A stretch of 64,000 nucleotides of DNA from CBDBEU01 sp965204565 (GCA_965204565.1 CBDBEU010000005.1:868001-932000), one strand, 5' to 3'. Counted from the stretch's first letter, positions 1 through 10,446 are shown. Notes: generated from the letters alone by a model not told the origin. Program-made: numbers and translations.

Positions 1-325
1 GCAAACACATAGGCCTTGTTACGGATCCGGTTGAAAGCGCCGGTGAGGGAAACAGGCTGCAGCAGTGTCGGCAGGGGCTGGAAACCGACCCGCGAGATGA
101 AGGCCTTACGCCGGCCATCATCTTCGATCCCGGTATTCAGCAGCATGGATCCGCCAGGGACCTGGAAGCCGCCGCCTTGTTCCTGCGCAAGACGGATGTT
201 GACTGCTTGCGCTCGGCGGAGACGAAATCCGGCATCGCCTGCCCGTCTTGCGGCAGGGCTGCGTCGAAATAGATCAGGCTGCGGATGCGATCTGGAATGA
301 GGTCGGCGACGGCGGTCGCTACCAT
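1..325 (-). pseudogene. alpha/beta hydrolase fragment, frameshifted and truncated
   Basis: The minus strand encodes part of an alpha/beta hydrolase fold enzyme. It starts inside the nucleophile-elbow region (GGMVATAVAD) and runs through IPDRIRSLIYFDAALPQDG, a stretch typical of small esterase-like hydrolases. After residues PDFVSAERKQ the reading frame must change near position 185. The continuation (QGGGFQVPGGS, then LPTLLQPVSLTG) is in another frame and runs off the window edge. The 5' end is missing, because the coding sequence begins abruptly at the junction with a RepA-like stub at about 319-330. No product can be made. The substrate cannot be told. Confidence 0.6.
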
Positions 326-546
326 GCCGCCATAGCGTAGATGAGAATATCTTTGTCGTAGATTGTCGCCATGCCCTTCACGCTCGGCACAATCTCAAGC
401 CAGTTTCCGTTGTGCTCATACCGGTGCACAGCGGTCTCGGGTTTTTTGGTCAGCGAGTAGAAGGGATGCTCAAGCTGGTCGATGATGTCCTTCAAAACAG
501 CGTCTGCCACGTCACAGATGAACAGGTCTCCCTGCGGGTGACGCAT
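319..546 (-). pseudogene. plasmid replication initiator (RepA-like) N-terminal stub
   Basis: The 75 codons on the minus strand match the N-terminal part of the plasmid replication initiator A family: MRHPQGDLFICDVADAVLKD at the start, then KKPETAVHRYEHNGNWLE, and VKGMATIYDKDILIYAM at the end. In the family this segment precedes the DNA-binding winged-helix domains. Here the frame stops immediately after the motif, where the sequence switches to a hydrolase fragment at about 319-330. The initiator is therefore inactive. It suggests that a plasmid once recombined with this region. That is inference from one gene stub only. Confidence 0.6.
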
Positions 547-1053
547 AGGCAGTGGGTTCAGGGTATCAGGAAGGAGTACGGTCCTGTGAGTAAGTCTGTC
601 ACAGATTCGGGGTTTTAGGAAGAAATGGCTGCGCTGAAGTGCGTTTTTTCATTTTAAAACAAAAGCTTATTAGGTTTCCATAAATAGCCTAACACTCTAT
701 ATAACACCCAAGATTCGCTCAAGCTCACCAAAGAATGAACCGTTCTTCACCTTCGGGCGCCTGACGTCGCTAAAAACGGTCCTAGTGCAGCGTGCCTTGC
801 CGGGAGCAAGGCACGCTGCACTCTTCGGCCTTACTCCCGGCAAGCCCGGGGTCACCCATCGGACGCCACGACGGCGGCTCCGAAGAATGAGACATGCAAA
901 TCTCTGTCCTGCCATTAAAAAATATTGATTCGTTTTCATGGGGGAGATGCCTTTTGTCTCAAAGCCTTAGTCACCACCACGCACGGCGGCTCGGTTGACG
1001 AGTGTCGATGGACAAAGTTGGCTTGTTTACAGAACAACAAGAGGCAGGGGAGC
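547..1053. other. gene-free stretch with one strong hairpin
   Basis: I see no convincing gene in this 0.5-kb stretch. Its first part (650-720) is AT-rich. The rest holds the perfect inverted repeat listed at 784-822 and the lead-in to the HigA pseudogene. Reading frames here lack family resemblance. Confidence 0.5.
784..822. repeat. perfect 17-bp inverted repeat, 5-nt loop
   Basis: Positions 784-800 and 806-822 are exact reverse complements around the loop CGGGA. The stem would be very stable in RNA. There is no T-run on either side, so it is not a standard intrinsic terminator. It may be a palindromic repeat or a relic of a mobile element end. Confidence 0.7.
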
Positions 1054-1354
1054 ATGAAGCATCCAGGCGCTGAAGTGCGCAAGAGTGCATCGCTAGGAAC
1101 GGTCTATCCGTCACAGAAGCAGCTCGCATCCTGCATGTGGATCGCCGCACCCTCAGTAATCTTTTGAACGGTCGCTCAGGCGTTTCCGCAGAGATGGCAG
1201 TGCGACTTGAGAAGGTCTTCAGCACACCTGCCAGAGACTGATGCAATGCCAGCTCGACTACGAATACGCGCAGGTGATGAAGCGAGCACCGAAGATCAAG
1301 GTAGAGCCGTTCGCGCCGCCACAACAAGCCAAAGATGGCAGGGGGGCTCGATGA
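1054..1354 (+). pseudogene. HigA-type XRE antitoxin pseudogene
   Basis: Three reading frames together spell a HigA-family helix-turn-helix antitoxin. The first frame gives MKHPGAEVRK. After an indel near 1085 the second frame gives GLSVTEAARILHVDRRTL, SNLLNGRSGVSAEMAVRLEK and VFSTPA. After a second indel near 1238 the third gives MQCQLDYEYAQVMKR, ending with a TGA that overlaps the ATG of the next gene by the motif ATGA-like arrangement at 1351-1354. The expected partner toxin HigB would lie upstream, but I do not find it in the AT-rich stretch before this gene. The gene cannot make a full protein as read. In the family, HigA represses its own promoter and neutralises the HigB ribonuclease. 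Confidence 0.75.
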
Positions 1355-3135
1355 CTGAGAGAAACTTCAAGGGCAAGGAGTTCGTTTACAACCACCATCT
1401 CGCCGTGCCGTTCCGCCCGCTGGCGCCGGATGAAGCCAGGGGATCGGCGCCGTCGCGCTCGACGGCAATCTGCACGCGCTCAAGGCGCTGTGCCGATGTA
1501 TGCGGGCAGGGTGGACTGCATTTTCATCGACCCGCCCTATACAACACCGGCAACGAGGGCTGGGCTTACAACGACAAGGTCAACGCCCCGGTAGATCAAG
1601 GAATGGCTGGAATCCAATCCCATCGGCATCGAGGACGGCCTGCGGCATGACAAATGGTGCGCGATGATGTGGCCGAGGCTGCGGCTGTTGCATGAGTTAC
1701 TTGCCGAGGATGGCACATTTTGGATGACTTTGGACGAAAACGAAATCCACCGCGCCCGATCCATGATAGATGAGATATTTGGTGAAGAAAACTTTGTAGA
1801 CACAGTGATATGGCACAAGAACTATGCACCCAAAGCGACGGTCCAGTATTTTTCTTCAGACCACGACTACCTGCTTGTCTACGCGAAAGATAAAGCGTCT
1901 TGGCAACCCAATCTCCTAGCCCGAGGTGAAGGTCAGGACGAAATCTACAAAAATCCCGACAATGGTCCACGGGGGCGCTGGAGACCAAACAATCTTGCCG
2001 CACGTAACTACTATAGCAAGGGAACCTATAGCATAGCCTGCCCCAGTGGGCGAGTCATAGAAGGCCCACCATCCGGCTCTTATTGGCGAATGTCGCAGCA
2101 AAAATTCTGGCGGCTGCATGAGGAAAAGCGCATCTGGTGGGGGAAAGATGGCAACAACGTTCCCGCACCAAAATTTTTCTCTCCGAAGTTCGTTACGGAC
2201 GTGTACCACAAACAATTTGGCATTGGAGTGATGTTGGCCACACGCAAGATGCAAAGAAGGAACTTTTGCGGCTTCTAGATTTTGAGGATTCTGGCGACGT
2301 ATTCGTGACCCCCAAACCTAGCCAACTCATAGCTCGTGTATTTAAACTCGCTACAGATGAAAACTCAATTGTTCTCGACTCGTTTGCAGGCTCCGGCACG
2401 ACCGCCCACGCCGTCCTTGAAGCCAACAAGCGTGACGGCGGCAACCGCCGCTTCATCCTGGTCGAAATGGAGGACTATGCCGACCGGCTCACGGCGGAGC
2501 GCGTGCGTCGCGTAATCGACGGCTATGCCTTCACCGGCGCGCAAAAAACGGAACTGCTGCGTGAAAAACTGACGTGGACCGGGCTCAAAAAGGCCGGGAA
2601 GCTGACGGAGACCGTCGAGGGCATCGAAAACCTGCACGGCCACGAATATGACGAGATCAAGAAAACCGTCAAAAACGATCATCTGATCGTCACCGGCGAA
2701 AAGGCCGTCGAGGATCGCGCCGAAGGGCTGGGCGGCGGCTTCACCTATTGCACCCTTGGCGATCCGGTCGAACTCGACAGGATTCTCACCGGCGAGACCC
2801 TGCCGCCCTTCGCCGGGCTTGGCTCCGTCCTGTTTCACATGGCGACCGCCCGCGCCTTCGACCCCGCCGCCATGCGCGAGGACGACTTCTATCTCGGGGC
2901 CGTGGAGGGCCGGCATGTCTGGCTGATCTACAGGCCCGATCTGGACTGGCTCAAATCGCCCGACGCCGCGCTCACCCTCGAGCGCGCCGGGGACATTGCC
3001 GCGACCGATGCGGACGCCCGCCACCTCGCGTTCGCGCCCGCGCGCTATGTCAGCCGCAAGATGCTGGCCGATCGGAACATCCCCGTGGAGTTCGTTCCGC
3101 TGCCCTTCGCGCTCTACCGCATCGACCGGAACTGA
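1351..3135 (+). pseudogene. type III restriction-modification DNA methyltransferase (Mod), frameshifted
   Basis: This is the adenine-N6 methyltransferase subunit of a type III restriction-modification system. It begins MTERNFKGKEFVYNHHLAVPF. The catalytic motif DPPYNTGNEGW is present near 1530, and the AdoMet-binding motif DSFAGSGTTAHAV near 2385, so the motif order (catalytic first) is that of the beta class. At least five indels break the frame: near 1440, 1490, 1541 (inside the DPPY motif), 1590, and in an A/T run near 2170. From 2190 to the stop the frame is open. The stop lies 3 bp before the GTG of the restriction subunit, as expected for a mod-res operon. The gene is inactive as read, although homopolymer-associated indels leave room for sequencing error. 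Confidence 0.85.
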
Positions 3136-3138
3136 CCC

Positions 3139-5713
3139 GTGAGCTTCCGGCGCCTCGACTATCAGGACCGCGTGCTTTCAACCTTTGAGTTCTATCTCGA
3201 CGCGCTCAAGGAAAAGAAGGGCGGGGCGGACAAGGTCGCCGCCGACAATCCCGGTCTTGATCTATCCGTTCCCGACTTCGCCGAACAGGCGTGGGAGGCG
3301 CTTGGGCAAGCCGGAAAACTCCCCCCGTCGCGCGCCGCCGTCCCCTTTTCGCCCCGGATCGACGGTTGCGGCAGGCCCGTGCCGAACGCCGTTCTGAAAG
3401 TGCCGACCGCGGGCGGCAAGACATGGCTCGCCATTTCGTCCGTCTCGCGCGTCATGGGCCGCTATCTCGACAGCAACACCGGCTTTGTGCTGTGGATCGT
3501 GCCCAACGAGGCGATCTACACGCAGACCCTGAAGCGGCTCAAGGACCGCCGGCACCCCTACCGGCAGGCGCTCGACCGCGCGGCGGCGGGGCGGGTCAGG
3601 GTCATGGAAAAGACCGACCGTCTCGACGCCCGCGACGTGGAGAACAATCTCTGCGTCATGCTCCTCATGCTGCAGGCGGCCAACCGCGAGACCCAGGATT
3701 CCCTGAAGATGTTTCGGGACCGGGGCGACGTGCATGGCTTCTTCCCGCCGGAAGGGGAACAGCAGGCGCACGAGGCGGCGCTGGACGCCACGCCCAACCT
3801 CGCCGCCTATAACGGCATGTTCCCGATGGTGAAGGATTCCCTTGGCAACGCCTTGCGCATCGTCCGACCCGTGGTCGTGCTGGACGAAGGACACCGCGCC
3901 ATCTCCGATCTGGCCTTCAAGACGCTCTACGGCTTCAACCCGTGTTTCGTGCTGGAACTGACGGCCACCCCGCGGGACATGCAGCCGCGCGGCGGCGCAA
4001 AACCCCGCGACGGACGTTATGCCAACGTGCTGGTCGAGGTGACGGGCCGGGATCTGGATCGGGAAGGCATGATCAAGATGCCCCTCAACCTCGATCCCAG
4101 ACAGGGGACCGACTGGAAGGCGACGCTCAACGCCGCCCTGGAGAAACTGCGTTCTCTGGACGAAGCGGCCGGGGCGCTGCGCGCGAACACGAACCGCTAT
4201 ATCCGCCCGATCATGCTGGTGCAGGTGGAGCGCACCGGGGCCGATCAGCGCGAGAGCGGCCATATTCACGCGGAAGACGTGAAAGACTGGCTTCTGACGG
4301 CGGGTTTCGACGCCGCCGAGATCGCCGAACGGAACGACCTTTCGCAGCCGGAAAATCAGGACCTCCTGTCGCCCGCCAACCGCATCCGCGCGATCGTCAC
4401 CAAACAGGCGCTACAGGAAGGTTGGGATTGCCCGTTCGCCTATGTGCTCTGCGCGCTGGCCGCGAGCGGCAACGAACGGGCCATGACGCAGCTTGTCGGA
4501 CGCATTCTGCGCCAGCTGGAGGCGATGAAAACCGGCGTGGACGCCCTGGACGAATGCTACGTTGTCACGCATCGCGCGGAAACGGCCGGCGTGGTTGAAG
4601 CGATCAAGAACGGCCTGGAGCAGGACGGGCTGGGCGATCTTGTCTTGCGTGTCAGTCGGGACGACACGGGCGGCGGGCAGACCAAGGTCGCCCGGAAGAT
4701 CAAGCGCCGCCCCGCCTTCGCCTCCACGGAAATCTACCTGCCCAAGGTGATGATCGTCGAGGACGGTCATCCGCGCGAGCTCGACTATGAGACCGACATC
4801 CTGGCCAGTATCGACTGGCGCGGCTTCGATCCTGCAGAGATAGCAAACGGCATTCCCGACAATGCGCAAGCGGCCGATAGCCAGCTACAAAGGATCAAAC
4901 TGGCCGATGATGGGGACGAACTGTTTGTGGGGGAAACCGTTTCGCAGAATACCGAAGTTTTGCGCTTCGATCCCGCGCACACTGTCCGCGTGGTTTCCGA
5001 CCTTCTGCCCAACCCCTTTGTGGCGCGGGAAGTTGTCGGGAAGCTTCTGGACGCCTTGCGCGCCCGCGGCTTCGATGAAGAAAAGCTGGGCCGCTTCGCC
5101 GGCCTGATCGCCGCGGAACTCCGTCGGGGACTGGACGGACCGCGCCGAAACCCTTTTCAAGGCCGGGGTGGCCGCGGGCCGGATTCAGTTTCGCTTGCGC
5201 CTCGATGGGCGCAACTGGCGAATGCCCGACATGACGGAAACGACCGAACCGGAGGGCGCGCGCCAGCTCTTGAGCAAAACGGGCGGGCCGCTCGAAAAGA
5301 GCCTGTTTGCCCCCGTATATGAAGCCGAACTGAACAAGGACGAACGGAACGTGGCCGTCTATCTCGACGGCGAGCTAGATCTCTCCTGGTGGCACCGCAA
5401 CGTGGCCCGGAGCCAATACGGTGTTCAGGGCTGGAAGAAGGCCAAAATCTACCCCGACTTCATCTTTGCCGTCCAAAGCGCGGGCACGGCCAAGAAGATC
5501 ACCGTGCTTGAGACCAAGGGCGATCAGCTCGACAATCTCGACACCGCCTACAAGCGCGACGTGCTGGCCTTTCTCTCAGATCACTTCGCCTGGGACGAAA
5601 CCACCCCCGCAGGGGAGCTCGAACTGGTCCGGAACAACGGCGAGACCGTGCACGGCACGCTGATCCTGATGAGCGAATGGAAGGCCAAGCTGCCTGACCA
5701 TCTGAAGCCCTGA
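3139..5713 (+). pseudogene. type III restriction subunit (Res), split by a frameshift
   Basis: The ATP-dependent translocase and endonuclease subunit of the type III system starts at a GTG just after mod. The helicase part shows Walker A KVPTAGGKTW (about residue 90), Walker B VVLDEGHR (about 250), motif III ELTATPRD, and a late motif with QLVGRILRQ (about 455). An indel at about 5117-5132 then shifts the frame. The nuclease domain continues in the new frame from WTDRAETLF, with a PD-(D/E)xK signature (YPDFIFA, then VLETKGDQLD) near 5455-5530, and ends with LPDHLKP at 5713. As read, the helicase part would have a nonsense tail and the nuclease would be separate. The mod partner is also broken, so restriction activity is very unlikely. 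Confidence 0.85.
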
Positions 5714-5723
5714 TCCCCAGACA

Positions 5724-6194
5724 ATGCCTTTCCCGCTATCGCCCCAGAGCATCGACGCCATCATCATCAGCGGCGGCGGCAACGACCCGACGCCCCCCAT
5801 CGGCATCTACCGCAGCGGGCCGAAGATCGAGAAATTCATGCGGGGCTGCAACGTCGCCTTCACCGTCAACGGCTCCCGCGTGTCCTTCCTGGTGCAATGC
5901 CTCACCAATCTCAACAAGGGCTTCGAGGCTGAGCAGGTGCTTCCGAGCCTCATCGAGGCAGCCGCCGACCCTCGTGACTTCATCCATGAGCCCGAACGCC
6001 ATGTCGCCGTGCTCGACCATCTCAACCGCGCGCTGCGCTTCGATGGCTTCGAGGTTCAGCAGCAGGGCGGGCGGATGCGCTTGGCCGAGACGGGCAAAGG
6101 CGTGCCCGTGCTGGTGGAGCTTGCAGGGCTGTCTGAGGTCATCGACTTCGACACGGTAAGCCGCGATCTGGCCCGTGCGCTCGCCAGCAGCCAG
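5724..6194 (+). pseudogene. Abi_C-type abortive-infection-like protein, 3' truncated
   Basis: The first ~157 codons (MPFPLSPQSIDAIIISGGG, then IGIYRSGPKIEKFMR, ADPRDF, and FDTVSRDLARALASSQ) resemble the N-terminal half of proteins that carry an Abi_C domain and often sit next to restriction systems. In such proteins the next residues begin the Abi_C domain, but here the sequence changes exactly after SSQ into an IS1380 remnant, and the frame runs on through IS sequence. Its position 10 bp after res fits a defence island. The family assignment is from memory of the pattern and is moderate in certainty. Confidence 0.5.
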
Positions 6195-6760
6195 ACCCGA
6201 CCCGTCGGCCGCCCACCCGATCATATGATCCGCACCCATGCCGGCTTCAGCCATCAGGCAGGGTCATGGGACAAGAAGCGTCGGGTCGTCGCCAGGGTCG
6301 AACGGCATCCGGGCGAACGTGTCCCGCGCGTCGGCTTCATCGTCACCAGGCTGAGCCGCCCTGCCAGGCACGTGGTCGCCTCCTGCAACCGGCACGGCGC
6401 GGCCGGGCAGCACATCGAGGAAGGCAGGAACGCGATTGTGCGGACCCGGCTGTCATGCCGGGGGTTCCGGAACATCGAGTGCCGCGCCGGCTTCATGCGC
6501 TCGCCTGCAATCCCGGTAACTTCATGCGCACGCCGGGTCTGCCGGCGCCGGCGTGACGCGTCCGGTTGTCATGCAGTCCGGCAAGAACCACGGGCGAGGT
6601 GGTCCTGATGACGACGAAATCGGCAATCCCGGCGCGATATACGCCGGCGTCGCCGTTCTCGCTGTCCCTCGATCCCCACGGCGATGGTCCGGAGTTGCAG
6701 ATGCCCGCCCGTGGAGGCAGTATCAACTCGACGATGGCCGTCATCCCGTGAATGTCGGTA
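6195..6760 (+). mobile_element. IS1380-type remnant, copy 1 (deletion derivative)
   Basis: From ACCCGACCCGTCGG at 6195 the sequence encodes the middle to late part of an IS1380-family transposase (TRPVGRPPDHM, AGSWDKKRRVVARVERHPGE, RVGFIVTRLSRPARHVV, RNAIVRTRLSC), followed by a 200-bp 3' tail ending at GTGAATGTCGGTA. Compared with copy 3 (49,897-50,635) it lacks about 155 bp at the transposase C-terminus, around 6542. Its left boundary in the Abi_C-like gene matches the left boundary of copy 3, and its right boundary matches copies 2 and 3. It cannot encode a functional transposase. Confidence 0.75.
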
Positions 6761-6929
6761 TACACAAGAAGTGGCGCGGATTTGCGGAGGCTTAATGCGG
6801 CCCATTCAATCGCGAGGCTTGACGCCAGAGCCGGTGTTGCGCAAAACCGCCGCTGAGTGTCCGCATCGGTAGGCGCTGTTCGCCGCATAACCGCACCGCT
6901 GCGGTTTCAGGCCGATTGGGAGTGTATTC

Positions 6930-7838
6930 TTGAACAGTGTCGAAACCATCGCTTCGCTGAGAGCGCTTGAGGCGGAGTCGATCCGTATCATGCGCGAAGT
7001 GGCGGGTGAGTTTTCCAAGCCGGTGATGCTGTATTCGATCGGCAAGGATTCCTCGGTGATGCTGCATCTGGCGATGAAGGCGTTCTATCCCTCGCCGCCG
7101 CCCTTCCCGCTCTTGCATGTGGATACCACATGGAAATTCCGCGACATGATCTCGTTCCGCGACGAAACTGCAAAGCGGCTCGGCGTCGAGTTGATCGTCC
7201 ACATCAATGACGATGGCGTGAAGCGGGGTATCAATCCGTTCGACCATGGGGCCGAGCTGCACACCCAGATAATGAAGACCGACGCGCTCAAACAGGCGCT
7301 TGAGGCATATGGCTTTGACGCCGCATTTGGCGGCGCCAGGCGCGATGAGGAAAAAAGCCGTGCCAAGGAGCGGGTGCTGTCAGTGCGCTCGGCCAATCAT
7401 GGCTGGGATCCGAAGAACCAGCGCCCGGAATTCTGGCACCTTTACAACACCAGGCTGGCGCTGGGCGAGAGCGCGCGCATCTTCCCGCTGTCGAACTGGA
7501 CCGAGCTTGATGTGTGGCGCTACATCGAGCTGGAACAGATTCCCGTTGTGCCGCTTTATTACGCTGCCCAGCGTCCGGTGGTGGAGCGCGGCGGCACGCT
7601 GATCATGGTCGATGACGAACGGCTGGTGCTGGGCAAGGGCGAAAAGCCTCAAATGCGGCTGGTGCGGTTTCGCACCCTTGGGTGTTATCCGCTGACCGGC
7701 GCCATCGAGTCCGATGCCGCATCGCTCAGTGACATCGTCACCGAGCTTTCCGAGGCGCGGGTGTCGGAGCGCCAGGGCCGGATGATCGACCATGAAGGCG
7801 CGTCGATGGAAGCCAAGAAACGCGACGGGTATTTCTGA
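6930..7838 (+). CDS. cysD: sulfate adenylyltransferase subunit 2
   Basis: CysD is the ATP pyrophosphatase subunit that makes adenosine 5'-phosphosulfate from ATP and sulfate in the cytoplasm. The 302-residue product has the usual length. The PP-loop SIGKDSSVML is at about residues 35-44, followed by LLHVDTTWKFRDM and DAAFGGARRDEEKSRAKER, which are hallmarks of the family. No ATG is available near the N-terminus, and the chosen TTG at 6930 gives the expected start just before LEAESIRIMREV. Its TGA overlaps the ATG of cysNC, so the two are translationally coupled and the products form a heterodimer. The gene looks intact despite the IS1380 remnant about 170 bp upstream. Confidence 0.95.
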   Translation: MNSVETIASLRALEAESIRIMREVAGEFSKPVMLYSIGKDSSVMLHLAMKAFYPSPPPFPLLHVDTTWKFRDMISFRDETAKRLGVELIVHINDDGVKRGINPFDHGAELHTQIMKTDALKQALEAYGFDAAFGGARRDEEKSRAKERVLSVRSANHGWDPKNQRPEFWHLYNTRLALGESARIFPLSNWTELDVWRYIELEQIPVVPLYYAAQRPVVERGGTLIMVDDERLVLGKGEKPQMRLVRFRTLGCYPLTGAIESDAASLSDIVTELSEARVSERQGRMIDHEGASMEAKKRDGYF

Positions 7839-9736
7839 TGTCGGAGGTCAAGTCCGAAATTCGCGAGCCCGGCAAAACGCTTGATCGCGGCCACAACCCG
7901 GGCGGGCTGGTGCGGCTGATGACCTGCGGCAGCGTAGATGACGGTAAGTCGACGCTGATCGGCCGTCTGCTGTTTGAACAGAACAAGGTGTTCGACGATC
8001 AGCTCGACGCGGTGACCCGCGACAGCCGGCGTTTTGGCACCACCGGCGATGAGGTCGATCTGGCGCTGCTGGTCGACGGGTTGGAAGCGGAGCGTGAGCA
8101 GGGCATCACCATCGATGTCGCCTACCGGTTCTTCTCCACGCCTAGGCGCCATTACATCATCGCCGATGCGCCGGGCCATGAGCAGTACACTCGCAATATG
8201 GCGACCGCCGCCTCGGTCAGCGATGTCGCGGTGTTGTTGATCGATGCCCGCAAGGGGGTGCTGGCGCAGACCCGGCGCCATGCCATCATTTCATCGCTGT
8301 TCGGCATTTCGCGCGTGGTACTGGCGGTCAACAAGATGGATCTGGTGGGCTACCAGGCCGAAACATTCGATCGCATCGCCGAGGATTTCGCGGCGTTTGC
8401 CGAACCACTCGGATTTAGCTCGGTGACACCGATCCCGATCTCGGCGCGGCGCGGCGACAATGTGGTGAGCCAGAGCGCCAATATGGACTGGTATGGCAGC
8501 CCGACATTGCTCGATCATCTGGACGGGATCGACACCACAACCGATCTGCAATCGCGCGACATGCGCTTCATCGTGCAATGGGTGAACCGGCCGGACGCCG
8601 ATTTTCGCGGCTATTCAGGCATTGTCACCTCCGGCGTGGTACGGTCGGGCGATGAGGTGATGGTGGCCGGATCAGGGCGCGCCTCAAGGGTCGAGCGCAT
8701 CGTCACCATGGACGGCGATCTCGACAGTGCCGCGACCGGCGCATCGGTGACGCTGACGCTTGCAGACGAGATCGACATCAGCCGCGGCGATGTGGTGGCG
8801 CCGGTCGATGCCGCTCCGCAGGTGTCCGATCAGTTCGCGATCGATCTTTTGTGGCTTGATGCAGAGGCAATGCAGCCGAGCAGACCATACGTGATGAAGG
8901 TCGCGGCCAAATCGGTGCGCGCCACCATCACCACGCTGAAGTACCGCACCGACGTCAACACGCTCGCCCATGACGCGGCGCGCGAGCTCAATTTCAATGA
9001 AATGGGGGTTGCCAATATCAGCCTGTCGGAACCTGTGGCGTTCGACCCCTTCAGCGACAATCGCGATACCGGTGCGTTCATCCTGATCGACCGCTATTCC
9101 AACGCCACGGTCGGCGCTGGCATGATCAGATTCGCGCTCGACCGCGCCAGCAATGTACACTGGCAGGCACTTGATATCGACAAGCAGGCGCGCGCGCGCG
9201 CCATGGGCCAGAACCCGGCGGTGTTGTGGTTCACCGGGCTGTCGGGTTCTGGCAAATCGACAATCGCCAATATTGTCGAGCAGAAACTGCATCTGGATGG
9301 CCGCCACACCTATCTGCTTGATGGCGACAATGTGCGACACGGGCTCAACCGCGATCTCGGCTTTACCAATACCGACCGGGTGGAAAATATCCGCCGGGTG
9401 GCGGAAGTCTCGCGGCTGTTCACCGATGCCGGGCTGATCGTGCTGGTGTCGTTCATCTCGCCGTTCCGCGACGAGCGGCGCATGGCGCGCGAGTTGATGC
9501 AGCAGGGCGAATTCGTCGAGGTGTTCGTCGATGCGCCGGTCGAGGTGTGTCAGGAGCGCGATCCCAAAAGGCTTTATGCCCGCGCGCTGAAAGGCGAGAT
9601 CCGCAACTTTACCGGCATCGACTCGCCCTATGAGCCGCCGGAAAACGCCGAGATCCGGATCGATACCACCACGCTTGAAGCGGAAGCAGCGGCAGAGCGG
9701 ATCATTGCCTATCTGAAAGACAGGGGCGTGGTGTGA
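7838..9736 (+). CDS. cysNC: bifunctional sulfate adenylyltransferase subunit 1 / adenylylsulfate kinase
   Basis: The 632-residue protein fuses the GTPase subunit of sulfate adenylyltransferase to APS kinase (the CysN-CysC or NodQ arrangement). The GTPase part carries G1 GSVDDGKSTLIGRLL (about 29-43), G3 DAPGHEQYTRN (about 108) and G4 NKMDL. The C-terminal kinase starts near residue 460 with P-loop GLSGSGKSTIANIV, then DGDNVRHGLNRDLGF and ISPFRDERRMAREL. GTP hydrolysis drives APS formation with CysD, and the kinase makes PAPS for reduction or sulfation. It overlaps cysD by one base at TGATG. No lesions are seen. The pair would supply activated sulfate; the nearby soeABC works in the oxidative direction. 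Confidence 0.95.
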   Translation: MSEVKSEIREPGKTLDRGHNPGGLVRLMTCGSVDDGKSTLIGRLLFEQNKVFDDQLDAVTRDSRRFGTTGDEVDLALLVDGLEAEREQGITIDVAYRFFSTPRRHYIIADAPGHEQYTRNMATAASVSDVAVLLIDARKGVLAQTRRHAIISSLFGISRVVLAVNKMDLVGYQAETFDRIAEDFAAFAEPLGFSSVTPIPISARRGDNVVSQSANMDWYGSPTLLDHLDGIDTTTDLQSRDMRFIVQWVNRPDADFRGYSGIVTSGVVRSGDEVMVAGSGRASRVERIVTMDGDLDSAATGASVTLTLADEIDISRGDVVAPVDAAPQVSDQFAIDLLWLDAEAMQPSRPYVMKVAAKSVRATITTLKYRTDVNTLAHDAARELNFNEMGVANISLSEPVAFDPFSDNRDTGAFILIDRYSNATVGAGMIRFALDRASNVHWQALDIDKQARARAMGQNPAVLWFTGLSGSGKSTIANIVEQKLHLDGRHTYLLDGDNVRHGLNRDLGFTNTDRVENIRRVAEVSRLFTDAGLIVLVSFISPFRDERRMARELMQQGEFVEVFVDAPVEVCQERDPKRLYARALKGEIRNFTGIDSPYEPPENAEIRIDTTTLEAEAAAERIIAYLKDRGVV

Positions 9737-9840
9737 AGGCCGGGGATTTTCCTTCCTGGCGGTCAGAGGCCGCAAACGGCCCATCCAGATGATTGGTCCT
9801 CACCGAAGTTTTCCTGGCGCTGGCGCGCAATCTGCACCTG

Positions 9841-9880
9841 CCCGGCCACCCATGAGATCATATTCCCGTGGGTGGCCGGG
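9841..9880. repeat. GC-rich dispersed palindrome, copy 1
   Basis: CCCGGCCACCCA (9841-9852) pairs exactly with TGGGTGGCCGGG (9869-9880) across a 16-nt loop. The same 12-bp arms occur at 19,882-19,921 with a different but related loop. It lies 105 bp after cysNC and could act as a transcription-end or REP-like element. The rest of 9737-10,040 shows no gene. Confidence 0.75.
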
Positions 9881-10040
9881 TGGGGGTGGGGCCAAGTTAT
9901 AGGTTTGGGCCGAGTCCAGCCGAAGGCTGTATAAAAATAAGTGATGCCTCCGATTATCACTTCTTCAACGCCATGTGACCAGATTGGCGACATTGAGCCT
10001 GAGACACACATCGGGCAGTAGCGCATAGGCACGAAGATAT

Positions 10041-10446
10041 ATGAGCGTATTGGTCACCGGTGGCGCCGGCTATATCGGCAGCCACATGGTTCTGGCACTG
10101 CGGGCGTGCGGCGAAGACGTGGTTGTCATCGATAATCCGTCGACCGGACATCGCTGGGCGGTGCCCGCCTCGGTCAGCGATCCGCTCGGCTATTATCTCA
10201 ACAATACGGTGCGCTCGCGCCGATCTCGCCCTATGGCACATCGAAGATGATGACCGAGATGATGCTGGCCGATACCGCGGCCGCCCATGACATTACCTAT
10301 ATGCCGCTGCACTACCTATATGCCGCTGCGCTATTTCAATGTCGCGGGCGCAGATCCGGACGGGCGCACCGGTCAGTCCTCGCCCAATGCCAACCCATCT
10401 TATCAAGGTGGCGGTGCAGACCGCACTTGGCCAGCGGCCCGGCATG
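10041..10446 (+). pseudogene. UDP-glucose 4-epimerase (galE) remnant
   Basis: The start is a clear GalE N-terminus: ATG, then VLVTGGAGYIGSHMV (the NAD-binding glycine motif). After GHRWAVPAS the middle of the gene is missing. It resumes as APISPYGTSKMMTEMMLAD, which carries the catalytic Tyr-x3-Lys, then RYFNVAGADPDGRTGQS and HLIKVAVQTALGQRPG in other frames. A 19-bp tandem duplication (10,294-10,312 and 10,313-10,331) repeats the codons around YMPL and shifts the frame. The gene is then cut by an IS5-type fragment at about 10,447. No functional epimerase can be made. Confidence 0.8.

Noticed and set aside
6553..6795. Short open frames in the tail of the IS1380 copies (MTTKSAIPARYTP-like)
   Set aside because: They recur in all copies but with changes not typical of coding sequence, and likely are element noncoding DNA.
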